Program-made: the position numbers and the translations under genes
NCBI GenBank assembly: GCA_017936375.1
Contig: JAGBFR010000035.1
Span: forward strand, 1 to 43,480
Origin: Clostridia bacterium
GTDB taxonomy: Bacteria; Bacillota; Clostridia; Christensenellales; Aristaeellaceae
Length of the DNA: 43,480 nt
Direction of reading: 5' to 3'
Notes under the pieces: model-generated
What the model was told of the DNA's origin: nothing
Seen by the model: only the letters and a program-made list of their open reading frames with translations
Database searches by the model: none
Shown: piece after piece, positions 24,207 through 31,174 of the stretch
Layout of the letters: each line of letters starts with the position of its first letter
How positions within the stretch are numbered: position 1 is the stretch's first letter

Positions 24207-24860
24207 TTACACCCATCCCTTCTTGTACATCACGCGCGCGGCGGCCAGCGCGATGATCACGCCGACGGGCACCAGCACGCCCACCGAGCCCGCCAGAGAC
24301 GGCACGGCGAGGAACAGGCAGATCATGAAGACCAGCGGGGCGACGGAGAGCTTCCAGTTCTTGCTGATGTAGACCACGCCGAGGCCGCCGAAGAGCGCGG
24401 GCAGGATGTTGTCAAACGCGGGCGCGAGCGCGGGGGAATCGAGGATGGGCGTGATCAGCGCGAGCAGGCAGACGCCCGCGGCGATGACCAGCGTGGTGAC
24501 GATGGAGCAGGTCGCAATGGCGAGGGTGGAGATGACCTCGCCCTCCTCCGTGCCGGGCTTTACGCCCATGGACTCCATGGCGCTCAGCGCGCTGGGCGCC
24601 TTGAGGCTGGTCAGATTGCCGGTGACGAAGGCCAGATACGTACCGCCGACGCCGAGCATCGGGGTGTAGGTGATGACCTCGATCACGCCGACGGTCCAGT
24701 AGATCGGCGCGACGCCGAGCAGGCCCTTGAGGACGGCGGTCATCTCCGGCCATGCGTTGTAGTACACGCAGATGGCGGCGGGCACCATCAGCACCACGAC
24801 CACGGCGCTCCAGATCCAGATTCTGCCGTAGCGGTCGGTTTCTTTCATATAATCTCTCAT
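24207..24860 (-). CDS. Integral membrane protein, partner of the DUF5058 protein
   Basis: A 217-residue protein with about five or six transmembrane segments. No named family is recognised. It contains a conserved-looking GGTYLAFVTGNLTSLKAPSA stretch between helices, followed by a soluble ESMGVKPGTEEGEVIS loop, reminiscent of transport proteins with re-entrant polar segments. The start at 24860 has a GGGAGG site 8 bases upstream; the frame is open to 25235 only as antisense-like low-complexity sequence. It lies 17 bases after the DUF5058 gene and 4 bases before the peptidase gene, so the three are tightly coupled. A two-component permease is my inference. Confidence 0.75.
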   Translation of the reverse strand: MRDYMKETDRYGRIWIWSAVVVVLMVPAAICVYYNAWPEMTAVLKGLLGVAPIYWTVGVIEVITYTPMLGVGGTYLAFVTGNLTSLKAPSALSAMESMGVKPGTEEGEVISTLAIATCSIVTTLVIAAGVCLLALITPILDSPALAPAFDNILPALFGGLGVVYISKNWKLSVAPLVFMICLFLAVPSLAGSVGVLVPVGVIIALAAARVMYKKGWV

Positions 24861-24877
24861 ATCTGTGTCCTCCCTTC

Positions 24878-25600
24878 TCAGCTGAGCAGCGGCGTGATGA
24901 CCACGGCGAAGATCATCGCGCCGACCATGGAGATGGACATGGCGTACGTCTCCAGCCACTGCATGTTCTTTTTCTTGATCAGGTAGCCGCACACGCCCAT
25001 CAGCGCGGCGGAGCACAGCAGCACGAGGATCGGGATCAGCCCGGCGGGGCCGCTGCGCAGATCGGAAAAGACCATGCCCAGGAACGCCGAGATCATGCCC
25101 AGGAACATCGAGGTCATGAACAGGTCGCCCCACTTGTCGTCCTTCTGGCGGAGCTTGACCACGCCGCCGCGGATGCGCTTCATCAGCACCGGCGGGAGGA
25201 TGATGCTGGGCAGGATGCCGAGTGTCATGACCCATGCGATGGCGGAATACGCCTTCGGGTCGGTGATCATCTGCGAGAGGGAGAGGCCCAGCGCGTTGGC
25301 GGTGGAGGTCGCGGCGGGCAGCTCATAGGTCAGCGCGCCGATGACGCTCATGCGGATCCACGGCAGCGGAATGCCCAGAAACTTGGCCAGCGTGACCACG
25401 CCCAGCAGGATCGAGACCGCCGGGGCGAGGGTGAAGATGGACGTGGAGAGGATGACCCGGCGCAGACGCTCGGCGCTCATGCCCATCTCGCGGCCGCGCC
25501 TGTACGCGCGCACGAGGAAGAAGACCGACTGCGCCAGCACAAAGAGGATGACGAGCACGGCCACAAGATACAGGAATGTGCTGTTGGTGCTGAATTCCAT
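24878..25600 (-). CDS. DUF5058-type integral membrane protein
   Basis: A 240-residue protein with about six transmembrane segments. The N-terminal FLYLVAVLVILFVLAQSVFF helix followed by a basic RRGREMGMS loop, and the centre with IRMSVIGALTYELPAATS and an LSQMITD loop, match what I remember of DUF5058 proteins. The function of the family is not established. It sits between a YczE-like membrane protein and another membrane protein, with an M20 peptidase at the end of the operon. A role in uptake of the peptidase product is inference. The family call rests on recall of the pattern, not on a search. Confidence 0.72.
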   Translation of the reverse strand: MEFSTNSTFLYLVAVLVILFVLAQSVFFLVRAYRRGREMGMSAERLRRVILSTSIFTLAPAVSILLGVVTLAKFLGIPLPWIRMSVIGALTYELPAATSTANALGLSLSQMITDPKAYSAIAWVMTLGILPSIILPPVLMKRIRGGVVKLRQKDDKWGDLFMTSMFLGMISAFLGMVFSDLRSGPAGLIPILVLLCSAALMGVCGYLIKKKNMQWLETYAMSISMVGAMIFAVVITPLLS

Positions 25601-25633
25601 ACGATGATGCTCCTTTCTGTTGTGTCAAAAGGG

Positions 25634-26344
25634 TTATGCCTTGAAGAAGCGGCGAAGAGGCAGCGCGTCGCGCTCATCAAAGTGCGCACCGAGCCATCTG
25701 GAGATGAGCGAGATCAGCGTGCCGTTGACCAGCGCGCAGACGATCGTGCCCGCCTTCACGCCCTCAAAGTGACCAAAGCCGAAAAAGGCAAAGCTCATCG
25801 CCACCGAGGCGGCGCAGCTTATGCAGTCGTAGGCCGTCTTGACCCTGCCCACATCCATGCGCCGCGCGGCGGAGAGCTCCTTGACCAGCAGCTCATAGAC
25901 CTCCGGCGCGATGTATGTGCGCAGGAAGAGCGCCACGCCGATGGAGCCCAGCACCATGCCCAGCACATAGTATACCGTGCGCAGCACGAGTCCGCCTGCG
26001 GGCAGCGGCGCGGCGAGGGCAATGCACAGATCCAGCGTGAGGCCGTAGAGCACGGCGGTGACGAAGGAGAAGAAGTAATACTTGCGTACCCGGCGCAGCA
26101 GGAGCATCATCACGACCAGCAGCGCGCCCTGCAGCAGGTACTCCGCCATGCCGAAGGTGAGGAAGGGCAGCGCGGGGGAGAATTTGAGATGCAGCAGGTA
26201 CGCCGGCGCGACGACCATGGACATGCCAAAGTCCGCCCGCTCCATCAGCGCGGTGCCCAGCGCGAGGATCACCATGCCCAGAACATAGGACGCTTCGGCG
26301 TAGAGGACGGGCTTCTTTGCGCCCGGTGTCTTTTGCGTTTCCAT
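25634..26344 (-). CDS. YczE/YitT-like membrane protein (DUF6198 type)
   Basis: A 236-residue protein with about five hydrophobic segments and the pattern of the YczE/YyaS family: an early LGTALMERADFGMSMVVAPAY stretch cut by polar residues, then TLDLCIA and a terminal GTLISLISRWL. The function of this family is unknown. The start at 26344 follows an AGGAGG site 7 bases upstream; the open frame further upstream crosses the promoter. It is the first gene of the four-gene operon, 33 bases before the DUF5058 gene. Family assignment is moderate. Confidence 0.7.
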   Translation of the reverse strand: METQKTPGAKKPVLYAEASYVLGMVILALGTALMERADFGMSMVVAPAYLLHLKFSPALPFLTFGMAEYLLQGALLVVMMLLLRRVRKYYFFSFVTAVLYGLTLDLCIALAAPLPAGGLVLRTVYYVLGMVLGSIGVALFLRTYIAPEVYELLVKELSAARRMDVGRVKTAYDCISCAASVAMSFAFFGFGHFEGVKAGTIVCALVNGTLISLISRWLGAHFDERDALPLRRFFKA

Positions 26345-26421
26345 CGGATTGCCTCCTGACTGACGAGGGGTGATGCGGATTGATGCGCCTTGCCGGCGCA
26401 TGAGTCCGCATAGTACCTGCC

Positions 26422-26450
26422 ATTGTATCACTGCTGTGCGGCGCAGGCAA
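26422..26450 (-). promoter_or_regulatory. Promoter of the four-gene membrane/peptidase operon
   Basis: On the minus strand TTGCCT (26445-26450), 17-base spacer, TACAAT (26422-26427), about 75 bases before the first gene. Confidence 0.8.
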
Positions 26451-26484
26451 GCCGCCGCCGCGCATTTTGGGCTTTCCGCGGCGC

Positions 26485-26517
26485 AAAAAAACTGCGGGCC
26501 GCCTGAGCGGCCCGCAG
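26485..26517 (-). terminator. Terminator of the flavoprotein reductase gene
   Basis: CTGCGGGCCGC pairs with GCGGCCCGCAG over a 4-base loop, followed on the minus strand by seven T. It separates this gene from the next operon. Confidence 0.9.
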
Positions 26518-26531
26518 GGAGTGATGGGGGA

Positions 26532-28154
26532 TTACGCCTTGATGTACGCTTCCATGTACTTGGCGGCGACGATGCCGCTGGTGAACGCGACGCCGATGGA
26601 AGCGCCTTCGTTCTCATAGTACGGGGAGGCATAGATGCTGCCGTTGTCCACGCCCGCGACGTACAGGCCCGCGATGGGCTCCTGCGCCGGGGTCAGCGCG
26701 CGGCAGTAGTCGTCGGTCTTCACGCCGCCGAAGGTGCCCCAGATGGACGGCATGGACTCGATCACATAATAGGTCTCGCCGGAGAGCGGCTTGAGCAGGT
26801 AGGGCGCCTTGTAGAACTGGTCGTCCTCGCCCTTTTCGCACAGCGCGTTGTAGTCGGTGACGGCCTTTTCGAGGTTGTCAAGGCCGAAGAACGCGGCGCA
26901 CTCCGCCAGCGTGCCCTTGACCGCCCAGCCCTCGGCGAGGGCGATGCCCATGGCCTCGTCCATGTTGGACAGCACAGCGCCCTTGAGGGTCGCCTGGCCG
27001 ACGTACCAGTCCGCCGGGTTGCCGTAGTACTCGAGGATGCCCTTGTCGCGCACGGCGGTATAGTACGCCTCGTCCACGACGGCGTAATACTTGCCCTCGC
27101 GCAGGCTCATCTCGCCGCCCAGCGCCAGCGGACGGTCGGTCAGATACTGCTCGTTCATGAAGCGGTCGCCGTTCTGATTGACGATCAGGCCGCCGTAGAT
27201 GGCGAACTTCTGCGCACGGGTCGTCGGGGAGAAGGCCTGCAGCATGCCGGCGACGTGCTGGATCTTGCTGTTCGCGCCGCCGAACTCGTTGCAGCACAGC
27301 GCCCAGTTGCGGTCGGCGATGCCGCCGGCCTCGAGCACCATGTCATAGCCCTTGCCGTCCGGCAGGGTGGAGCACAGCGGGATGATGTCGATATCGCCGA
27401 AGTGCTCGCGCAGGCGCGCGTCGTTGCCCGCGTAGCCGCCGGTGGCGACGAGCACGGCCTTCGCATTGTACTGCAGGTAGGTGTTGTCCTCCACATTGCG
27501 CGCGATCACGCCGGTGACGGCCTCGCCGGTCTTGACCAGAGAGACGCCCTCGCGGTTGTACTCGATCACGCCGCCGTCGGCGACGAACTTGTCGACCAGC
27601 GGCTGATAGCGGGCCGCGCCGGAAACCTGAACGCCGTCCGCGCCGGTGAAGTTGTGGCGGGCGCGGAAGCCCATGCCGTACGCGTCAATGCGCAGGCCCA
27701 TCGGCACGCCGTTGTCCACAAAATTGCCGACGACCTTGTCGCCCTGCTCGAGGCACTTCTTGAGCAGGCTGCCGTTGACGGTGCCGTTGCTGTGGCCGTA
27801 CATGCACTTGTAGAGGGTCTCGACGGTCACGGTCGCGTTCTCCGCTTCCTGAACGCGGGTAGCCGCCAGCGCGGGGCCGCCGGCCATCGTGGCGCTCGCC
27901 ACGCCGCAGGAGCCGCCCTTTTCCAGCAGGATGGTCTTGACGCCGGCCTTCTGCAGCTCGAGCGCGGCCATCATGCCCGCAGCGCCGCAGCCGATGACGA
28001 CCGCGTCGTACTCCGCCGTCGCGGCGATATCATAGCCCTTCTTCTCCTCGGCGGCTTCCGCAGCGGCGGTGCCGACAAGGCCGGTGGCGGCCAGACCCAG
28101 CAGGCCGGCGGCGGAGCCCTTCATAAAGGACCTTCTGGTCATGTTGATGCTCAT
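26532..28154 (-). CDS. Tat-signal FAD-binding reductase, fumarate reductase flavoprotein family
   Basis: A 540-residue flavoprotein with a twin-arginine-like signal (TRRSFMKGSAAGLLGLAATG), so it is probably exported folded with its cofactor. The FAD site opens with AVVIGCGAAGMMAALEL (about residue 52) and closes with GLYVAGVDNGSIYASPYY near the C-terminus. The family includes fumarate, urocanate and other enoate reductases used as respiratory electron sinks; the substrate cannot be named here. No FMN-binding domain or cytochrome gene is present beside it, so the electron donor is unknown. The start at 28154 has AAAGGAAG 8 bases upstream. It is monocistronic, with a near-consensus promoter. 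Confidence 0.88.
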   Translation of the reverse strand: MSINMTRRSFMKGSAAGLLGLAATGLVGTAAAEAAEEKKGYDIAATAEYDAVVIGCGAAGMMAALELQKAGVKTILLEKGGSCGVASATMAGGPALAATRVQEAENATVTVETLYKCMYGHSNGTVNGSLLKKCLEQGDKVVGNFVDNGVPMGLRIDAYGMGFRARHNFTGADGVQVSGAARYQPLVDKFVADGGVIEYNREGVSLVKTGEAVTGVIARNVEDNTYLQYNAKAVLVATGGYAGNDARLREHFGDIDIIPLCSTLPDGKGYDMVLEAGGIADRNWALCCNEFGGANSKIQHVAGMLQAFSPTTRAQKFAIYGGLIVNQNGDRFMNEQYLTDRPLALGGEMSLREGKYYAVVDEAYYTAVRDKGILEYYGNPADWYVGQATLKGAVLSNMDEAMGIALAEGWAVKGTLAECAAFFGLDNLEKAVTDYNALCEKGEDDQFYKAPYLLKPLSGETYYVIESMPSIWGTFGGVKTDDYCRALTPAQEPIAGLYVAGVDNGSIYASPYYENEGASIGVAFTSGIVAAKYMEAYIKA

Positions 28155-28200
28155 GGTGATCTTCCTTTCTCCGACTGAATCGGATCCGTATGTTGAATCC

Positions 28201-28229
28201 AGTATATGACTTTGACGAAATTGTGTCAA
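28201..28229 (-). promoter_or_regulatory. Promoter of the flavoprotein reductase gene with overlapping dyad
   Basis: On the minus strand TTGACA (28224-28229), 17-base spacer, TATACT (28201-28206). A TTGAC-N8-GTCAA inverted repeat (28212-28229) overlaps the -35 and spacer and could be a repressor operator. Confidence 0.85.
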
Positions 28230-28282
28230 TTATATTATGGAAATACGATGTTTATATGACTATGTGAATATAAAGGAAATGG

Positions 28283-28313
28283 CCGGAATCGTATGATTTT
28301 TGTCTGATTCCGG
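28283..28313. repeat. Inverted repeat CCGGAATC / GATTCCGG upstream of GH79
   Basis: Perfect 8-base arms (28283-28290, 28306-28313) with a 15-base gap, about 50 bases before the extended -10 of the GH79-like gene. It is a candidate operator; there is no T run to make it a terminator. Confidence 0.55.
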
Positions 28314-28362
28314 GGTTTCTTTGGGGAGATTTTCGGGGCCGCATGCAGGAGCCGTTCCGGCG

Positions 28363-28371
28363 TGATATAAT
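28363..28371 (+). promoter_or_regulatory. Extended -10 promoter of the GH79-like gene
   Basis: TGA-TATAAT gives an extended -10 with a poor -35, suggesting dependence on an activator. It is 70 bases before the start codon. Confidence 0.6.
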
Positions 28372-28440
28372 GCTGCCGGATGATGAATAACCGGCCGCAT
28401 CTCTGCGCCGGAATTGCGCATAAGAAAGGAAGTATAACCC

Positions 28441-29940
28441 ATGGCACAGTTTATTACCCTCGCCTCCGCCGGCCTTGAGCGCCTGCGCGGGATCGACGAG
28501 CGCCTCGTCTCCTACAACGTCGAGATGACCGAGGTCACCGGCGGCACCTTCTGGACGGCCTATACCGACGCGCAGGTGGACGGCACGGAGGAATTCCCCG
28601 TGATCACCGACTGGCGCGACATGGGCAATCTGCAGCAGTGGTACGACCCGATCGACCTGTATAACCCGCGCCTGCGCAAGCTGGCGAAGGAGCTGGGCGC
28701 GGCGTGGGTGCGCATCTCCGGCACATGGGCGAACAAGACCTATTACGACTTTGACGGCCATACCAGCGGCAAGGTGCCGGCGGGCTTCCAGAATCTGCTC
28801 ACGCGCGAGCAGTGGGTCGGCGTGCTCGATTTTGTCAAGGCCATCGGCGGCAAGCTGCTCGTTTCCATGGCCAACTGCCCGGGCATCCACGCGGCGGACG
28901 AGCCCTATCCGCTCGATCAGGCGAAGCTGCTCTTTGACTTCTCCGCGCAGTACGGCGTGCCGATTGACGCGGCGGAATTCACCAACGAGCCGAACATGAT
29001 GGCCATGTCCGGCCTGCCGCAGGGCTACACCGCCGAGGATCATGCCCGCGACCACGACATCTTTGGCCTCTGGCTCAAGGAGAATTATCCGGACTGCCTG
29101 TTCGTCGGCCCCTGCACCGTCGGCGATATCAAGATCAACATGGGCGGCCGCGACAATGTCGGCGGCGGCATCGCCTCCGCGCTCAAGATGGTCTCCACCG
29201 AGGAGCTGCTCGGCGAGAACAAGGCGAAGCTGGACGTCTTCTCCTATCATTATTACAACGGCGTGTCTGAGCGCGGCGCGGCGATGGGCGGACACTGGCC
29301 GGTCGAGAAGGCGCTGAGCGAGGAGTATCTCGCCGTGGCGGCGGACTGCGCGCGCCAGTATGTCGCCCGCCGAGACCGCTATGTCCCGGGCGGACAGATG
29401 TGGGTCACCGAGTCCGGCGACGCCGGCTGCGGCGGCAACACGTGGGCGCCGACGTATATGGATGTGCCGCGCACGCTCAATGAGCTGGGCGAGTTCGCGA
29501 CCGTGACCGACGGCGTGATCTTCCACAATACGCTGGCCTCCTCCGCTTACGGCTATCTGGAGCACGGCAGCTTCATGCCGAGGCCGAATTACTTCGCCGT
29601 CCTCCTGTGGAACCGCCTGATGGGCTCTGACGTCTATGCCTCCGGCGAGGAGGTCCGCGAGGGCGCGCATGTCTATGTCCACTCCCGCAAGGACGGCAAG
29701 GACGGCTACGTCTACCTCGTCATCAACAACTCCACGACCGACACGACCACCGTCGCCCTGCCGGGCGAGGCCGAGGCCTATGTCCTTGGCGGCGAGGGGA
29801 AGCTGCGCAGCCGCGTGATGACCCTCAACGGCAAGCCCCTCACGCTGGGTGAAAACGACGAGCTCCCGGCGCTTGAGGGCGTGAAGGCCTCCGGCGAGGT
29901 GGCGCTCGCTCCGGGCGCCTGCGCGTTCTTCGTGATCTGA
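28441..29940 (+). CDS. GH79-like glycoside hydrolase (beta-glucuronidase/heparanase type)
   Basis: A 499-residue clan-A type retaining glycosidase. The acid/base is Glu183 in EFTNEPNMM and the nucleophile Glu324 in WVTESGDAG, in the order and spacing of the GH79/GH39-like (beta/alpha)8 enzymes. A C-terminal beta domain (about residues 420-499) follows. GH79 members remove beta-linked glucuronic or 4-O-methylglucuronic acid. No signal peptide is present, so it should act on imported oligosaccharides. Its neighbours are CE7, GH43, GH39 and GH67 genes. The family assignment is by pattern; GH30 or GH39 relatives are the alternatives. Confidence 0.78.
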   Translation: MAQFITLASAGLERLRGIDERLVSYNVEMTEVTGGTFWTAYTDAQVDGTEEFPVITDWRDMGNLQQWYDPIDLYNPRLRKLAKELGAAWVRISGTWANKTYYDFDGHTSGKVPAGFQNLLTREQWVGVLDFVKAIGGKLLVSMANCPGIHAADEPYPLDQAKLLFDFSAQYGVPIDAAEFTNEPNMMAMSGLPQGYTAEDHARDHDIFGLWLKENYPDCLFVGPCTVGDIKINMGGRDNVGGGIASALKMVSTEELLGENKAKLDVFSYHYYNGVSERGAAMGGHWPVEKALSEEYLAVAADCARQYVARRDRYVPGGQMWVTESGDAGCGGNTWAPTYMDVPRTLNELGEFATVTDGVIFHNTLASSAYGYLEHGSFMPRPNYFAVLLWNRLMGSDVYASGEEVREGAHVYVHSRKDGKDGYVYLVINNSTTDTTTVALPGEAEAYVLGGEGKLRSRVMTLNGKPLTLGENDELPALEGVKASGEVALAPGACAFFVI

Positions 29941-29961
29941 TTCTGGCAAAATGAAAAATAG

Positions 29962-29985
29962 GCCGCCGGGCATCCGCCTGGCGGC
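29962..29985 (+). terminator. Possible weak terminator after the GH79-like gene
   Basis: GCCGCCGGGC and GCCTGGCGGC-type arms form a GC-rich hairpin 20 bases after the stop but with no T run; it may be incomplete because a gene remnant begins here. Confidence 0.4.
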
Positions 29986-30081
29986 TGGATTGGACCGTAC
30001 TACCCGGGCAGCGGCACCGCGGTCATCGGTACCGTGCACTGGGGCCGCAAGGCGGGCGCGGCGGCTGCGGCGAACGTCTGA
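29962..30081 (+). pseudogene. C-terminal remnant of a flavoprotein reductase
   Basis: A frame opening after a TAG stop (29959) and ending at TGA (30079-30081) reads GGWIGPYYPGSGTAVIGTVH and then WGRKAGAAAANV. This matches the FAD-closing C-terminus of fumarate reductase/succinate dehydrogenase-type flavoproteins (an ...AGG...YPGSGT...GR.A pattern). There is no start codon or upstream domain; the rest of the gene is absent. A terminator follows at 30105. It appears to be what is left of a gene deleted when the GH79 gene was placed here. Confidence 0.6.
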
Positions 30082-30104
30082 TCAGATCTCAAACGCACAT
30101 AATC

Positions 30105-30134
30105 AAAGGGGACAGCTTCGGCTGTCCCCTCTTT
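30105..30134 (-). terminator. Terminator of the esterase operon (works from both strands)
   Basis: AAAGGGGACAGC pairs with GCTGTCCCCTCTTT around a TTCG loop. Confidence 0.88.
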
Positions 30135-30148
30135 CTTATGGAAAAAAA

Positions 30149-31117
30149 TCAGTTGTTCATCTCCAGCATGAAGAGCATCGTCTGCTCGTCCGCGCCGGGC
30201 AGGTATTCGTGGCCGAAGTCCGGGAAGATCACGACCTCCTTGGGCGCGGTGATCTTGTTGTACGCGGCGAACTGCGTGGACGGCGGGCAGATGTTGTCCA
30301 TCAGGCCCGTGTACATGCGCACCTTTGCGCGGATGCGGTGGGCGATGTGCTGATTGTCGATATAGCCAAGGAGGGTGAAGATCTCCTCCTCGCGCTCATG
30401 CAGCGGATCGAACTTGCGGAAGTACTGGCGCAGCTCGTCATAGGCGTCCTTCGCCAGGTCCATCTCCCACACGCGCTGATAGTCGCACAGGAAGGGATAG
30501 GTCGGCGCGGCGCGGTTGAGGTTTGGGGTCAGCGCGGCGCAGGCCAGCGTCAGCGCGCCGCCCTGGGAGCCGCCCATCGCGCCCACGCGCGTCTCGTCCA
30601 CCTCGGGCATCGCCATCACGATGCGCGCCATCTGGGCCGCGTCGAGGAAGATCTGACGGAAAAGGAGCTTCTCGGGGTTCTTTTCGTCAAGGCCGCGGAT
30701 GATGTGGCCGTTGAGGGTGTTGCCCTTCACGCCGCCCACGTCCTCGGAGGAGCCGCCCTGGCCGCGGCAGTCCATCGCCGCGACGATGAAGCCCGCCTGC
30801 ACATAGCCCAAAAGGCCGGTGAATTCCGGCGCGGCGCCGCTGTATCCGTGGTAACAGCAGACGGCGGGCATCGGCTTTTCAATCTTCTCGGGCATGACGA
30901 GCTTGCAGTGGATGCGCGCGCCGCCCATGCCGGTGAAGTACATATGATAGCAGACGACGCCGGGGATCTGGAAGTCGGCCTTCTCCAGCTCATAGCCGGT
31001 GCCCAGCGCCTCCATCTCGGCGACGGACTTGTCCCAGAAGGCGTCGATATCCGCGGGACGCGGGTTGATTCCCTGATACTGCTTCAGCTCCCGCAGGGGC
31101 ATGTCAAGAATGGGCAT
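30149..31117 (-). CDS. Acetyl-xylan esterase/cephalosporin C deacetylase (CE7)
   Basis: A 322-residue alpha/beta hydrolase that removes acetyl groups from xylo-oligosaccharides. The catalytic triad is Ser184 (MGGSQGGA), Asp274 (GLMDNICPP) and His303 (FGHEY); the oxyanion YHGYSG and the RGQGGS motif of the CE7 family are present. The length is normal, and there is no signal peptide, so it works in the cytoplasm as usual for CE7. It follows the large hydrolase gene by 57 bases in the same operon. It would free acetylated xylo-oligomers for the GH39, GH43 and GH67 enzymes nearby. Confidence 0.93.
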   Translation of the reverse strand: MPILDMPLRELKQYQGINPRPADIDAFWDKSVAEMEALGTGYELEKADFQIPGVVCYHMYFTGMGGARIHCKLVMPEKIEKPMPAVCCYHGYSGAAPEFTGLLGYVQAGFIVAAMDCRGQGGSSEDVGGVKGNTLNGHIIRGLDEKNPEKLLFRQIFLDAAQMARIVMAMPEVDETRVGAMGGSQGGALTLACAALTPNLNRAAPTYPFLCDYQRVWEMDLAKDAYDELRQYFRKFDPLHEREEEIFTLLGYIDNQHIAHRIRAKVRMYTGLMDNICPPSTQFAAYNKITAPKEVVIFPDFGHEYLPGADEQTMLFMLEMNN

Positions 31118-31174
31118 GGTGATTTTCTCCTTTGCAGTGCGTTTTTTTCAAAATCGCGGCGGCTGCGCCGCCTT

